Below are positions 52,198 to 61,556 of a DNA stretch of 64,000 nt, piece by piece (position 1 is the stretch's first letter; every line of letters starts with the position of its first letter). Origin of the DNA: Roseiarcus sp963836695 (lineage in GTDB: Bacteria; Pseudomonadota; Alphaproteobacteria; Rhizobiales; Beijerinckiaceae); NCBI GenBank assembly GCA_963836695.1, contig CAWIKX010000007.1:62001-126000 (forward strand), in the 5' to 3' direction. The translations under genes and the position numbers were made by a program. The notes beneath the pieces were generated by a model. That model was not told where the DNA came from and did no database searches. It worked only from the letters and a program-made list of their open reading frames with translations.

Positions 52198-55100
52198 TCA
52201 CCACGTATATCTCGCGCCAAATGCGCCTCGAACGCCGTTTCGTTTCTCGTTCTCGCTAGCGCCTACAGCGAATTCATAATCGACGTTGGCGAAGACAGAG
52301 ACGTTGGCGTTGATCCTTCCCGTCAGGCCGCCGCCAAGCTCCAGCATGGTGGTCTGACTCACCAGCGGCACGATATCCGTGCCCGAATAGACGGCGTCGG
52401 CCTCAGCCCCCCAATCCCGCCAGAGATTGCCCCTGAGATAGGGCTGCCACACCTGACCGCCCGCAGTCGTAATCGTCCATTTGGTCCTGAGCCCGATGCG
52501 CCCGCTCGGCCCCGTGGTGTCGCCGAGGGCGACATCGCCGAGCTCGTCATAGTCGTGCCGGAAGGACACCTTCTGCCATAGGATCTGCCCCTGCGGCTCG
52601 ATCACGAACCCCGGCCCGAGTTGCGGCCAAGAGAAGGGATAGCCGCCCTCCAGGGAGGCAATGAAGCCCGTGCCGTCGGTGTTAAGCCTCGCGAACTGGG
52701 TGCTGGCCGAGCCGTAATACCAGGTCCCTTGCAGCACGGCGTCGAGATACCAACCGCCGGGCCCGACATGCGTCCAGTAGCCGCCCGCCGACCAGGCGGT
52801 GAGGTTCATCGATCCGGTGCGGGCAAGGACATAGGCGGTCGCCGCAGGATTGGTGACCAGGCCGTCCACGTCGGCGTTCACATCGCCGTAAGCGCCATAG
52901 AGGCCGGCGCGCTCATAGTGACCGGCGATCAGAGATCCCCGCAGAAGATCGATGCCGCCCTGGAAGCCCCCCAGATTGCCGCTGGCGCGCGGATCGGCGA
53001 AGGCGGCGTAGTGGTTGTCGAGCGTTTGGCCGAAAAAGCGGCCCCAGACCGAGGGCGAGAAGAGCGGGCAAGGCGCCGTCGCCGGCCCCGTTTTCCGGGT
53101 CGGCAGGGCGTTCGGCGCGACGGCGCAACCATCCGGCTCGTAAGTGTCGCCGACCCGGTCGTCGAGCGTGCCGAGGATGCTGAGCCCCAATTGTCGGGCC
53201 AGAGGCTGCACCACTCCGTAGGTTGCGAGTTCGGGCCCGATGATCGGAAATTCGACGCTAGGCGGCAGCGGGTTCGGGGGCGGATCAATCGGGAATGGCG
53301 GGATCGGAATAGGCACGCCACCGCCGCCACCACCGCCGCCGCCACCCACGAATTCCGAGCGCAGGAACCAATCCTGCCGGTTGCTTGCGCCCAAGCCTCC
53401 CCGGAAGAGGTCATAGTCGAAAGCGCCCGCGCGCAATTCGCTATTCGACAGAGTGAATGCGCCCGGCGCCGTCGTGGCTCCGCTGGCCGCGTCCACCACC
53501 TGAATGCCGTTGCCTGTCGTCAGGGCCCCCAGCCCGCCGACCTGAGTGACATGCACCATCGTGTTGCCGGTAGCGGACCCGCCGCTGATGACCAGCCTGT
53601 CGGAGGGCGACCCATCGCCGCCGAGAAATGTATTGAGATTCAACGTGCCGCCAGCGCCGGTGTAGTTAGTCGTGGTCAGCGTCTTGTAGCTCGCGAGCAG
53701 GGTAGGATCACCAGTAGGCGGCGTAAAGTTGATAGCGCTGGAATCGTTGACCAAGTTGGTGAGATTGGAGCTGCCTGTCATCGTCCAGGTTGAGTTGTTC
53801 CGCAGCGTCACGTTCGCCGTGCTGCTGGAGTCCGTCGTGATGGCCCCGGTCAGTGGCGAAGCGGTGGCAGTCAAGGTGGTCGTGCCAGACGACAGGGTGT
53901 TCAGCAGCGCCCCGTTGCTGCTAATGACGGACGATCCGATTACGTCGATATTGGCAATTGCGCCTTCCACATGGAAGGCGTCCGCCGCCGAGTTCACCGT
54001 CGCATTGGTGATTTGAAGTACGTTCGGCAACGTAGGCTCAGGGACCAACGGATCCGCGGGGATAAACGGCTGAACAAGGAACCCAAAGCTGCCCGCGCCT
54101 GCGGTCGTCACGCTCCCGCCAGTGATCGTCAGTGCGCCGCCGTTGCTGAGCACGCCACCTGGCGACGCCGCGCCAGAGGTCTGAGCGATGGTATTCGTGG
54201 CGCTGATCGCGCCGCCGTCGGCGCGGTAGCCCGCGGCGCCGTCGCCCGTGGTGGTGATGGCTGAGTTGTTGAGCGTGATGGTCGAGGGAACCGAGGGCTG
54301 GCCTTGGGCGAAGACGCCGAAGGCGCCCATGCCTTCAGTCGTGATCGAGCCGCCGGTGATGCTGATCGTTCCGCCGCCAGATACTACATCGAAGCCGGGC
54401 GGCACTATAGTCGCCTCGGCGAAGGCTCCATAGGTGCCCGGCCCCGTCGTCATGATTTTGACGTTGGTGGTATCGGTCTGGCCATTGGTGTCGGAGTACA
54501 GGCCAGCGAGGCCATCACCCATTACCGTGATGCTACCACCCGTCATCGTCGCGACGGTGCCGATGCGGGTGGCATCGAGCCCGATCAATGCCGTTGTGGA
54601 GATGTTGACATTCGTCAGGTTAGCTATTGTGCCGATTTCGTCGTTGCCTCCTCCGATGAGGACCGCGGCGACTCCGCCGTCGGAATTAATAGCGGCGCCG
54701 GTCAGGTTGATTGTGGCGCCAAATTGCGCCACCACGCCGAAAGGGGCAGTACTATGAAATATCAACTGGCCGCCATTGGCGTTACTCGCCGTGAGCGACG
54801 CGTTCTCACCTTCTGACGCCAGGGCTGCACCCCCGCTGTCGATTGTGACGTCGCCATGCGGGCCTGAGTTGATGCTTGCCGTTGTCGGAGCGAAGGGGAA
54901 GTTGATTACCACACCAGACCCGGTGGTGCTGGTAATCGAGATCGGCCCGGGCGGCGCCAGTGCCGATTCGGTGTTGATATTCAGAGCGCCGGGACCGTCG
55001 AACATTACGATAGCGTCGCCGGGTGCCACGATCTCGGTATTGCCCACCACGGTTACCGATGCCCCTGAGCCTATGAACACAGGGGTCAATATTGGCGGCG

Positions 55101-55314
55101 GCGTAGGGCCGATTGTTTGCGCGTTCGCGCCGCTCGCGGCTGCGAGGACAAGGGGCGCCATCAGCAGGATTGTGAGCAGAGACCGGGATTTCCATCGAGT
55201 CCGCGTCGGACGCCAGCAGGAAGAGTTGCGTATCTGTGGCCTTTGTTCGGCAAGGCTCGGACAACGATAGGACGCTAGGATGTCACGAGTAGGGAATGGC
55301 CATGTTGAGGGCAT
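52198..55314 (-). CDS. Autotransporter (type Va) outer-membrane protein
   Basis: 1038 residues. A long N-region with hydrophobic core SLLTILLMAPLVLAAASGAN (an extended signal peptide) is followed by a Gly/Thr/Ser-rich passenger of repeated beta-helix-like strands (GGSITTEGMGAFGVFAQGQ; TGGSVTTAGAGSFGFLV) to about residue 660. Next comes a linker with a run of ten glycines and Pro-rich VPIPIPPFPIDPPPNPLPP. The last ~290 residues form a pertactin-type autotransporter beta-domain (WGRFFGQTLDNHYAAF; GYWTHVGPGGWYLDAVLQG; VWQPYLRGNLWRDW) ending FGARYTW. Likely an adhesin or surface factor. The start codon is uncertain. Confidence 0.88.
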   Translation of the reverse strand: MPSTWPFPTRDILASYRCPSLAEQRPQIRNSSCWRPTRTRWKSRSLLTILLMAPLVLAAASGANAQTIGPTPPPILTPVFIGSGASVTVVGNTEIVAPGDAIVMFDGPGALNINTESALAPPGPISITSTTGSGVVINFPFAPTTASINSGPHGDVTIDSGGAALASEGENASLTASNANGGQLIFHSTAPFGVVAQFGATINLTGAAINSDGGVAAVLIGGGNDEIGTIANLTNVNISTTALIGLDATRIGTVATMTGGSITVMGDGLAGLYSDTNGQTDTTNVKIMTTGPGTYGAFAEATIVPPGFDVVSGGGTISITGGSITTEGMGAFGVFAQGQPSVPSTITLNNSAITTTGDGAAGYRADGGAISATNTIAQTSGAASPGGVLSNGGALTITGGSVTTAGAGSFGFLVQPFIPADPLVPEPTLPNVLQITNATVNSAADAFHVEGAIANIDVIGSSVISSNGALLNTLSSGTTTLTATASPLTGAITTDSSSTANVTLRNNSTWTMTGSSNLTNLVNDSSAINFTPPTGDPTLLASYKTLTTTNYTGAGGTLNLNTFLGGDGSPSDRLVISGGSATGNTMVHVTQVGGLGALTTGNGIQVVDAASGATTAPGAFTLSNSELRAGAFDYDLFRGGLGASNRQDWFLRSEFVGGGGGGGGGGVPIPIPPFPIDPPPNPLPPSVEFPIIGPELATYGVVQPLARQLGLSILGTLDDRVGDTYEPDGCAVAPNALPTRKTGPATAPCPLFSPSVWGRFFGQTLDNHYAAFADPRASGNLGGFQGGIDLLRGSLIAGHYERAGLYGAYGDVNADVDGLVTNPAATAYVLARTGSMNLTAWSAGGYWTHVGPGGWYLDAVLQGTWYYGSASTQFARLNTDGTGFIASLEGGYPFSWPQLGPGFVIEPQGQILWQKVSFRHDYDELGDVALGDTTGPSGRIGLRTKWTITTAGGQVWQPYLRGNLWRDWGAEADAVYSGTDIVPLVSQTTMLELGGGLTGRINANVSVFANVDYEFAVGASENEKRNGVRGAFGARYTW

Positions 55315-56129
55315 TCTGCGAACTCCGCCGAAGTTCTTTCAGCGGGTTTACTCATTCCGCCAAGAAAGGCCACAATTTATCCCTAAATAGGCCGTGACCA
55401 GAACACGATTGTCGCGAGAGTGTGCTTTAGACGCAACAGTCGCTTGTCGGAATACCTTAAGAAAGTCGACAATCCAAAGGTTGCATCCCCAAGAATGAGG
55501 GCGCGCAACCCCGGCAGAACATTTCGGCGATTGCTGCCGTCGTTCGAGCCCAGGGCCGCAAGGGTACTAGCGGCGCGCCGCCTGCCGTTGATCGTCCGGC
55601 TTCGTCCAATCGTTATCGTTCAGTCCAAAGTTGTCCGAACTGTATTTACCCTGAACTCAACTTGCGCCCGACCCACGTTATCCCTGAGCAAAGCGCGGAT
55701 CGACTTACAAATCTGGAGATTTAGCTCGCGTTTTCATACGCTTGACTGTAAACTCAAGGCCGCAGCCGGAGAAAGGGCGGGCGCGGGCTAGCGTAGCGGA
55801 GCTGCGACTTTCGTGCGGTCGCTGAGAGCGCACCTCAACGCGGAGATGGTCCCCGCCGTGCCGCCGACCCACGATGGGAGCTGGATTCTGCACCCGGGGG
55901 ATGACGTCCTGGTGCTGCCCTGGCCGCATCGCTGGACGTTCAGGCGCAGGGACGCGCGCGCCGCCCCCGGCTTCGCGAACCATGCCGTCGTCGGCTGTCG
56001 ACGCCGTCGGCGGCTTCCTGGCATTAGGGATCAAACTCAATCAGCGTGACTGGTTTCGACGTGAAGCTTGGCGCTGGGGAGCGCTGCTGCGCGCCCCTTG
56101 TTACTGTAAGAGGGCTTCAAAGACGAGGA
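55315..56129. other. 815-bp intergenic region
   Basis: No supported gene. The autotransporter promoter should lie at the left edge (about 55320-55440, AT-richer). A + frame around 55813-56049 reads PAVPPTHDGSWILHPGDDVL but lacks a usable start signal and family match, so it is not called. Confidence 0.4.
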
Positions 56130-56717
56130 CTACGTCCTAACGTGCTCATGTGCTAGGGCCGCGTGCACCGACAACAGTTCGCACTGAGTGCGTCGGAAGT
56201 AAAGATGCCCATCTTTGTCAAGGAGCGGCAATAGTTCAGTTTCCGCACTTGTACTTATAACTGCGTGCCGCTCAACTGCAATTTTCATGGACATTGCGAC
56301 TGTATCAATTCGTTTTGTCACGTACAGCTCCACCAAATGGCGCAGCATTTTCGTCTGCACGTAAATTTCTAGCCGCGGCGAGCGAACATCCCCTTCGTTC
56401 CAGACCATCCTGGCCGACCGGTGTATTTCAGGAAGTCCAAAGTTATCTTCGGTTTGTACAAGCGCGGCGACATCAACCTGGAAACGAACAAAAGATGCCG
56501 CCGCGTCTCCGACAGACAGAGCATTGGCAACCGTTCCGACACCATGGAGAATAGAGTATTGCAAAGCTGAAGGCGGTCGGCGAACGATGACACGGCTCGA
56601 TATTATTTGTTGCTGACGAGTTATGTCATCGAAGGTTACGTCAACGTCGAGCCAATACATTATTGATCGCAAGTCAGGTCTTTCGCGAAACGAAGTGCGG
56701 GGAGCCCCTATTGCCAT
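56130..56717 (-). CDS. Unknown protein, 195 residues
   Basis: Starts ATG 56717; an internal ATG after 19 residues is possible. Contains YWLDVDVTFDDITRQQQIIS and TELLPLLDKDGHLYFRRTQ, and looks like a soluble cytoplasmic protein with mixed alpha/beta content. Codon use is lower in GC than in the core genes, consistent with transfer. No family recognised. Divergent from the ribbon-helix-helix gene. Confidence 0.55.
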   Translation of the reverse strand: MAIGAPRTSFRERPDLRSIMYWLDVDVTFDDITRQQQIISSRVIVRRPPSALQYSILHGVGTVANALSVGDAAASFVRFQVDVAALVQTEDNFGLPEIHRSARMVWNEGDVRSPRLEIYVQTKMLRHLVELYVTKRIDTVAMSMKIAVERHAVISTSAETELLPLLDKDGHLYFRRTQCELLSVHAALAHEHVRT

Positions 56718-56825
56718 GATTTGAATGTAAAGTTAATGAAGCAAGAAATAAATCTACCACGCAATCTCTGCAGAGTTCGTTACCAATATGTGGAGGCTCG
56801 CATATTGCGGTACGAGGCAAGACCC

Positions 56826-57029
56826 ATGAACGAAAAAATGTTGACGATCCGGGCGTCTGAGAACGAGCTCGAGATCCTGGCGCGCTACGCCGTGCAGACA
56901 CGGCGAACCAAGTCGGACATTGTGCGCGAGCTGCTTCGTTCGCTCGAACGGAAACTCAAGCGGGCCGCAGCCTTGAGACCGGCGTCCAGGAAGTCGCCGG
57001 CGAAGCCAAAAGGCCAGCCCGGGCTTTAG
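56826..57029 (+). CDS. Ribbon-helix-helix DNA-binding protein
   Basis: 67 residues. MLTIRASENELEILARYAVQ then TRRTKSDIVRELLRSLERKL is the beta-strand, helix, helix layout of CopG/Arc-type proteins, with a very basic tail (SRKSPAKPKGQ). Such proteins are autoregulators or antitoxins on mobile DNA. It is followed 14 bases later by the gene at 57044, possibly its operon partner. Confidence 0.7.
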   Translation: MNEKMLTIRASENELEILARYAVQTRRTKSDIVRELLRSLERKLKRAAALRPASRKSPAKPKGQPGL

Positions 57030-57043
57030 CCGGAGGGCCGGAA

Positions 57044-57328
57044 ATGACGCTTGAAGAGGCTTGCCTGGAATATGACAGGCTGGCGCGGTTGCGGGACAGC
57101 CTCAAGGCGGCGTTGGCCGATTATCAGGCTCCGCCTCATTTCACCCAACAGGAGATTGAACTCGACAAGGAGGACCGGCGTCGGGCGATCCACGGCGTCC
57201 ACAGCCAATTGTATTGGTTGAGAAACGAATATGAGAACTTGGGCGGCCTCGGAATTACGGAGCGAGAGATTTTGCTGGACGCCAGGCGGGTAATAGAGGG
57301 CCTAAAAGTTCCGCGATGGAGTGAGTGA
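57044..57328 (+). CDS. Coiled-coil protein of unknown function
   Basis: 94 residues with CGGAGG 8 bases before ATG. The sequence is strongly helical with heptad character (EEACLEYDRLARLRDSLKAA; EIELDKEDRRRAIHGVHSQL), ending near RRVIEGLKVPRW. No known toxin signature is visible, so toxin-antitoxin pairing with the preceding RHH gene is only possible, not shown. Confidence 0.6.
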   Translation: MTLEEACLEYDRLARLRDSLKAALADYQAPPHFTQQEIELDKEDRRRAIHGVHSQLYWLRNEYENLGGLGITEREILLDARRVIEGLKVPRWSE

Positions 57329-57506
57329 TTGAAGACAAGGTCCGGCGTCGGTGATGACCTGATTGTCTGCCTGGCGCGGCTCACGCGCGGCGGCTGAGCC
57401 GATTGGCTTGCAAAAGCAGGAAATTGGCGGGGGAAGACAAGCGTTCCCCTGATCGACGATTATGCACGCGCGTCGGCCCTTGTAAGGGCTCGCTGCGGAG
57501 CCATTC

Positions 57507-57704
57507 GTGAACCAACGTATCAAGACATCCATTGCTGGCGGCCTTCTCGCGTTCGCGCTGTTCGGCGCGGCAAGGGCAGGGCCGCTTGAGGACGCCAAGG
57601 CCGCGAATGTGCATGGTGATTACGCAACAGCGTTGCAGATTTGGCATCCGCTTGCCGATCAAGGGAGAGGCCAAGCGAGGGGCGCGTCAGCGCCCCGGTT
57701 TTGA
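57507..57704 (+). CDS. Truncated Sel1-repeat protein
   Basis: 65 residues from GTG 57507 with GCGGAG upstream. Signal peptide SIAGGLLAFALFGAARA, then one Sel1-like half repeat (EDAKAANVHGDYATALQIWH PLADQG). In Sel1 proteins this is followed by many repeats; here it ends after QGRGQARGASAPRF, at a position where the frame breaks. Probably a remnant of an exported Sel1 protein. Confidence 0.5.
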   Translation: MNQRIKTSIAGGLLAFALFGAARAGPLEDAKAANVHGDYATALQIWHPLADQGRGQARGASAPRF

Positions 57705-57730
57705 CCGGGCGCTCATGCCCGATTGGAGTG

Positions 57731-58000
57731 ATGATGGTGGAACGGCTAACCGCCGATGAATGGCTAACGGTGATCTACGCTTTGCAGGACTACGCTGCCG
57801 AGCATGAGACCGGCCCCGCGCGCGTCGAGGCGATACTCGCCAAGCTGCCGAGCGAAGACGCGTTGATCGCCGAGGCGTGGCGCGCCGAGGGTTACGACAT
57901 CGCGCCTGACGGCTCATTGACCCGAACCGTAGAAGGTAAGCCGCGCGCCACGGTAATCCGCCTCGCCACGATGAACCGAGCCGCGCGAGGCGGGCTATGA
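57731..58000 (+). CDS. Unknown small acidic protein
   Basis: 89 residues, start at ATG 57731 or the adjacent ATG 57734. Helical N-terminal part ERLTADEWLTVIYALQDYAA, then EAILAKLPSEDALIAEAWRA. Its stop overlaps the start of the next gene (57997) by 4 bases, so they are translationally coupled. No family recognised. Confidence 0.55.
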   Translation: MMVERLTADEWLTVIYALQDYAAEHETGPARVEAILAKLPSEDALIAEAWRAEGYDIAPDGSLTRTVEGKPRATVIRLATMNRAARGGL

Positions 58001-58267
58001 GCCGCCGCCCGTACCTGTACGATCCGCCCGAGCCTCTCGTCGATGCGCTCAACGATGCGCTCGACGCGATGGCGAGCGCGGACCCGGGCCGCGACCTCGC
58101 CGCCGAACGGCTCCGCGCGGCCAAGGCTCTCGACCGGGCATATGCCCGAGGCCGAGGCGTTCGACGCCGCGCGCATGCTCGAATGCCGGGCCGACGAGGC
58201 CAGCGCCGAGGCCGAGGAAGTGTGGACGCTCGACGACCGGAACAAGATCGCGGGGGGCCGCCGATGA
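57997..58267 (+). pseudogene. Unknown gene, frame-broken
   Basis: The first frame (SRRPYLYDPPEPLVDALNDA, then ERLRAAKALDRAYA) loses coding character near 58143. The neighbouring frame continues with EAEAFDAARMLECRADEASA and WTLDDRNKIAGGRR to TGA at 58267. That stop overlaps the start of the next gene as ATGA, which supports the second frame as the true 3' end. A one-base change near 58140-58148 explains it; an independent 41-codon gene starting at ATG 58142 is the alternative. Confidence 0.5.
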
Positions 58268-58590
58268 TCATCCTGTTCTGGACCCCGGCATGGATCATCA
58301 TCGCCGTGCTCGTGCTCGCGCTCATGCTGTCATTCGCCGAGATGGAAAGGGAGACACGCGTCGAACCGTCGCCGTGCCAAGATTGGGCGCAAGATTTGGA
58401 TCGCCATCGCGCTCGTATTCGCCTTGCCGCTCATGGTGGGCGTGACCGTCCAGCTATTGGGCTGGAACGTGTCCTGTTCCCTGACGCATCAAGCGCCATC
58501 CTATCGATGCTACTGAACCTCTCGCCCCCATGGGGGAAGCCCAGCCCCGCCCGAGCCTCACAGAAGCTCGCTGACAGTCACCACCCTTGA
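58264..58590 (+). CDS. Small membrane protein
   Basis: Overlaps the preceding stop as ATGA. MIILFWTPAWIIIAVLVLAL forms one strong membrane helix, then FAEMERETRVEPSPC. Downstream of about residue 45 another frame looks more coding (KIWIAIALVFALPLMVGVTV ... LGWNVSCSLTHQAPSYRCY, stop 58516), a second membrane helix, so a further frame break or a second short gene is likely. Only the N-terminal ~45 residues are trusted. Confidence 0.42.
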   Translation: MIILFWTPAWIIIAVLVLALMLSFAEMERETRVEPSPCQDWAQDLDRHRARIRLAAHGGRDRPAIGLERVLFPDASSAILSMLLNLSPPWGKPSPARASQKLADSHHP

Positions 58591-59008
58591 GGCGGCGGAA
58601 CCCAGCAGTCCTTGGCTCTCGTCCTGCGCCCGCCCGGCGGCGGCTCGGGCAGCAATGTCGCCTGATAGCTTGCCTTCAGAGACCCGACGACGCGGACCTA
58701 TTCGTCCACGGAGGCACGACTTCGCGCGCCTCGCCGATCTCGCGGACACGTTCGGATTAAGGGCGGAACGCTCCGCACGGCTCGGCCAATCTCGACTTCC
58801 GACGAGAACGCGCAAGACAACGATCTGATCGTGATATCCGCGACGGCGGAGGAAGCGCCGACGCGTTCGAGACCCACTTCGAACGGATGTGGCGCGCAGC
58901 GCAGCCGGTGATCGAGTTCGCTCCGGCCATCGATGCGCTGGAGCCCCGCCCCGGTAGCCAGTCAGCGGAACTGACGGTCGCAACGCACGCCTCTGAACGA
59001 GAGACAAG
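58591..59008. other. 418-bp region without a supported gene
   Basis: Short degenerate coding-like stretches only, for example a + frame containing DAFETHFERMWRAAQPVIEF at about 58865-58925, suggesting a decayed gene. No start, family or clear frame. Confidence 0.35.
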
Positions 59009-59590
59009 TTATTCTCTGTGCAGCCGTTCGCGAACCGCGTCGTTCAACATTATGAGCGTTTGGGGGCCCATCTCTAGGAAGCCGTTGGCCCCCGCCATGC
59101 CCGCTGGCCTGCGCCCCGCTTCGTCGACCTTGCGCCAGGCGATGGTCCTCATGCACCGGTCCGCCGCTTCGCGGAAGCTGTCCGCCAACGCCTTCGGGAT
59201 GAAGACATTCTGCTTAGCGAACAGAACCCGGAAATCGACGTAAGCGCTCTCCGCCCAGTCGCCCTGCCCCACGCCCCCGACGTAGTTATCCGTCGCCGCG
59301 TGGAGGTCTGCGTACTTCTCCCAGATCCCGGTGAGAGCGGCGTACTCGCGCTCGTTGGAGTGCTTCCCCCGATCTTGCAGATGACCGATGTCGCCGCGCA
59401 GCTTCTCGATCTGCCGGTCTTGCTCGCTCTTCAATTCCGCCAGCCTGACTTCGTGCGCTTCCTTCTGGCTCTGCAACCGGCCTTCGAGCCAATGGCCGAA
59501 CAGCCGCTCGCCCAGGAAGCGCCCGGCGGCTAGTAGAACTGCTGTCGAAGCAAGGACACTAGTGAGGGCGCTGACGAGAAGGTGTTCCAA
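59009..59590 (-). CDS. Membrane-anchored coiled-coil protein, unknown
   Basis: 193 residues from TTG 59590, with GGAGG ~11 bases upstream; the frame is open to 59713. One N-terminal membrane segment (LVSALTSVLASTAVLLAAG) is followed by a basic stretch and a coiled coil (EAHEVRLAELKSEQDRQIEK). The rest is helical (LTGIWEKYADLHAATDNYVG). Accessory-island proteins of this layout are common and unstudied. Confidence 0.68.
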   Translation of the reverse strand: MEHLLVSALTSVLASTAVLLAAGRFLGERLFGHWLEGRLQSQKEAHEVRLAELKSEQDRQIEKLRGDIGHLQDRGKHSNEREYAALTGIWEKYADLHAATDNYVGGVGQGDWAESAYVDFRVLFAKQNVFIPKALADSFREAADRCMRTIAWRKVDEAGRRPAGMAGANGFLEMGPQTLIMLNDAVRERLHRE

Positions 59591-59712
59591 CGTAGGTCGC
59601 CCTCCCCGAACTTCAGGCCCGCGCGGGCGCTTGAGGAATGGGCTATGAAGACCGTGGACGTTCGGCCCCGCAAGGGCAGTGCGGCCCGGAAGTGTGGAGA
59701 ACCCACGAACCA

Positions 59713-60060
59713 ATGAGCGAAACTCAGTTCACCAAGGCCGATTGGCGGCCCGGCAAGCGTCGCCGGACGCAACCGCGCCAGCGCTGTCATGGCGGGCGGA
59801 AGGAGGCCCCACCCGGCCTCCTCGCGGCGGCGCGACGCGTCGGGCTGCACACACTCACAGCGAAGCGGTGCACGGCCACCGCGAACTCGACCGGGCGGAC
59901 TTGCCGCAGGGTCGCGGTGACGGGAGCGAACGTATGCATGGTCCACGGCGGGGCGCTCGCCCTGAAGAGGAACCGGCCTTACGTGGCGACAGGACATGGG
60001 CAGCGGATCAAGGCCGAACGCGCCCTTGGCGGCGACCGACCGGACAGGCGAACCAAGTAA
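59713..60060 (+). CDS. HGG-motif (zinc-finger-like) mobile-element protein
   Basis: 115 residues from ATG 59713. The core RCTATANSTGRTCRRVAVTG then ANVCMVHGGA is the 'Cys...Cys...Cys-x2-HGG' signature of a small family frequent in prophages and integrated plasmids of alphaproteobacteria. A basic stretch (RPGKRRRTQPRQR) precedes it. The three Cys and one His could bind zinc. Function unknown. Confidence 0.68.
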   Translation: MSETQFTKADWRPGKRRRTQPRQRCHGGRKEAPPGLLAAARRVGLHTLTAKRCTATANSTGRTCRRVAVTGANVCMVHGGALALKRNRPYVATGHGQRIKAERALGGDRPDRRTK

Positions 60061-60350
60061 CACTGCACGTCGAGGCGGGCGCGCTTCGGATCGCGCTTGC
60101 TGTCATGGGCGAAGGCGCGCTGGCATGAGGTGCGACGTCCGCAGACACGCCAGACACTCCTGCGCATTGGCAGACACGGATTGACACTCGCATGGCCCGG
60201 CGGGTCTGGCTGCGTGGCGGATCGCCGCGCTGAGATGTTGTGACTGCCGGATATCTGGACGGATGCTGGATCGCCCGGCTTGGGCAGTCCGCGCGGTTCT
60301 GATAGACCAGCTCCATCGCCCGACGACGACCGTCCTCGAAGGGGGTCATT

Positions 60351-61097
60351 ATGGCGTTCTCCCGCAGACAGTTCTTGGCCGGTCTCGCGGCCTGCCCGGC
60401 GTGCGCCGCAGCGGTTGGCGTCGCACGCGCCGAAGGCGCGCACTGGAGCTACGCCGATCCGCAGGATTGGGGCGCGGACGGGGCGTTCCGTGCTTGCTCC
60501 ATCGGCGGCGAGCAATCGCCGATTAACCTGACCGGCGGTGTCCGGGCCGAGATCGAGCCGCCAGCCGTGTCGTGGCGGGCCGAGGCGTTCAGCGTCGTCA
60601 ACAATGGGCATACGATTCAGGCGAACGCCTCTCCCGGCGGCTTCGCCACGTCGGCGGGGCGCAAGTACGAGCTACAGCAATTCCATTTCCACGCCCCGAG
60701 CGAGCATACGCTGGACGGCAAGCGTTCGGCGATGGAGGCCCATTTCGTCCATGGCGGCGAGGGCGGAAATCTCATGGTGATAGGCGTCTTCCTTGAGGGT
60801 GGAGGGCAGGATGCGTGCCCGGCCTTTTCCGTGCTGATGGCGGCAGCGCCGAAGGGCGAGGGAGAAACTAGGTTGAAAGCGGCCATCGACCCGGCGTCGC
60901 TCCTGCCCAAGGCCCGTCATTTCTTCCGCTACGAGGGCTCGCTGACGACGCCGCCGTGCTCGGAGGTGGTGGAATGGAACGTCTTCGCCGCGCCGGTCGC
61001 GGTCGCCGAGAGCGGCATCGAGCGTTTCAAATCGTCGTTCCCGATGGACGCGCGGCCATTGCAGCCGGTCCATCGACGAATTCTGCTGACGAACTGA
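60351..61097 (+). CDS. Alpha-class carbonic anhydrase, exported
   Basis: 248 residues. The N-terminus AFSRRQFLAGLAACPACAAA has an SRRQFL twin-arginine motif and hydrophobic core, cleaved near ARA, so Tat export to the periplasm. GEQSPINL, QFHFHAPSEH (two zinc histidines) and EAHFVH (third) are the alpha-CA signatures; LTTPPCSEVVEWNV completes the fold. It hydrates CO2 in the periplasm. Full length. It is the one clear enzyme in the accessory region and stands alone; the 60061-60350 gap before it is empty. Confidence 0.92.
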   Translation: MAFSRRQFLAGLAACPACAAAVGVARAEGAHWSYADPQDWGADGAFRACSIGGEQSPINLTGGVRAEIEPPAVSWRAEAFSVVNNGHTIQANASPGGFATSAGRKYELQQFHFHAPSEHTLDGKRSAMEAHFVHGGEGGNLMVIGVFLEGGGQDACPAFSVLMAAAPKGEGETRLKAAIDPASLLPKARHFFRYEGSLTTPPCSEVVEWNVFAAPVAVAESGIERFKSSFPMDARPLQPVHRRILLTN

Positions 61098-61556
61098 CGC
61101 CCGCAAGCCGCCCGAACTCAACGGGCTGATCCGAACCCCGCGCGCCCTATTCGCGCCGCGCGGCCAAGGCGCAACGACAAGGCCGAAGCCAAGATCGTCG
61201 AACTCGCGCCCGACGCCGGGACTGGGCACGGCTGCAATCGCGAGAGCGACGGGAGCGGGACGACGACCGCAGCCGGTCGCCTCAAGCGGCTCCGGGCGCG
61301 CCATCTGGTCGAGCGCGACGCGGGCGAAGGCTGGAGGGTAAGCGCCGGGGGGTCTCGCCCGAACGAGCGCGAGCGAGCCCGGCGGGCTGACGAAGGACGA
61401 GATCGCCGATCTTCTGGCCCCGGGGCGCGAGATCCCGCACGCCGCTTGGGTCAAGCCGATTGGCGCTTATGCCGCGCGCGTCTGCTCTTGTCCTCGGGCC
61501 ATCTGTTATAGGTCGCGACGAAGGCAGCCCCTGCCTGCGGCGAAGGGCGCATATCT
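61098..61556. other. Degenerate region after carbonic anhydrase
   Basis: Coding-like pieces in shifting + frames (GTAAIARATGAGR; RLKRLRARHLVERDAGEGWR; LTKDEIADLLAPGREIP) read like a decayed winged-helix or HTH regulator of the type common on plasmids and islands. No intact gene. Confidence 0.35.

Noticed and set aside
55813..56049. A + strand frame reading PAVPPTHDGSWILHPGDDVL.
   Set aside because: Weak start context, no family match, and the opposite strand is equally open.
56826..57328. Calling the RHH and coiled-coil pair a toxin-antitoxin system.
   Set aside because: The second protein has no recognisable toxin motif (no RelE, PIN, HEPN or Fic features).
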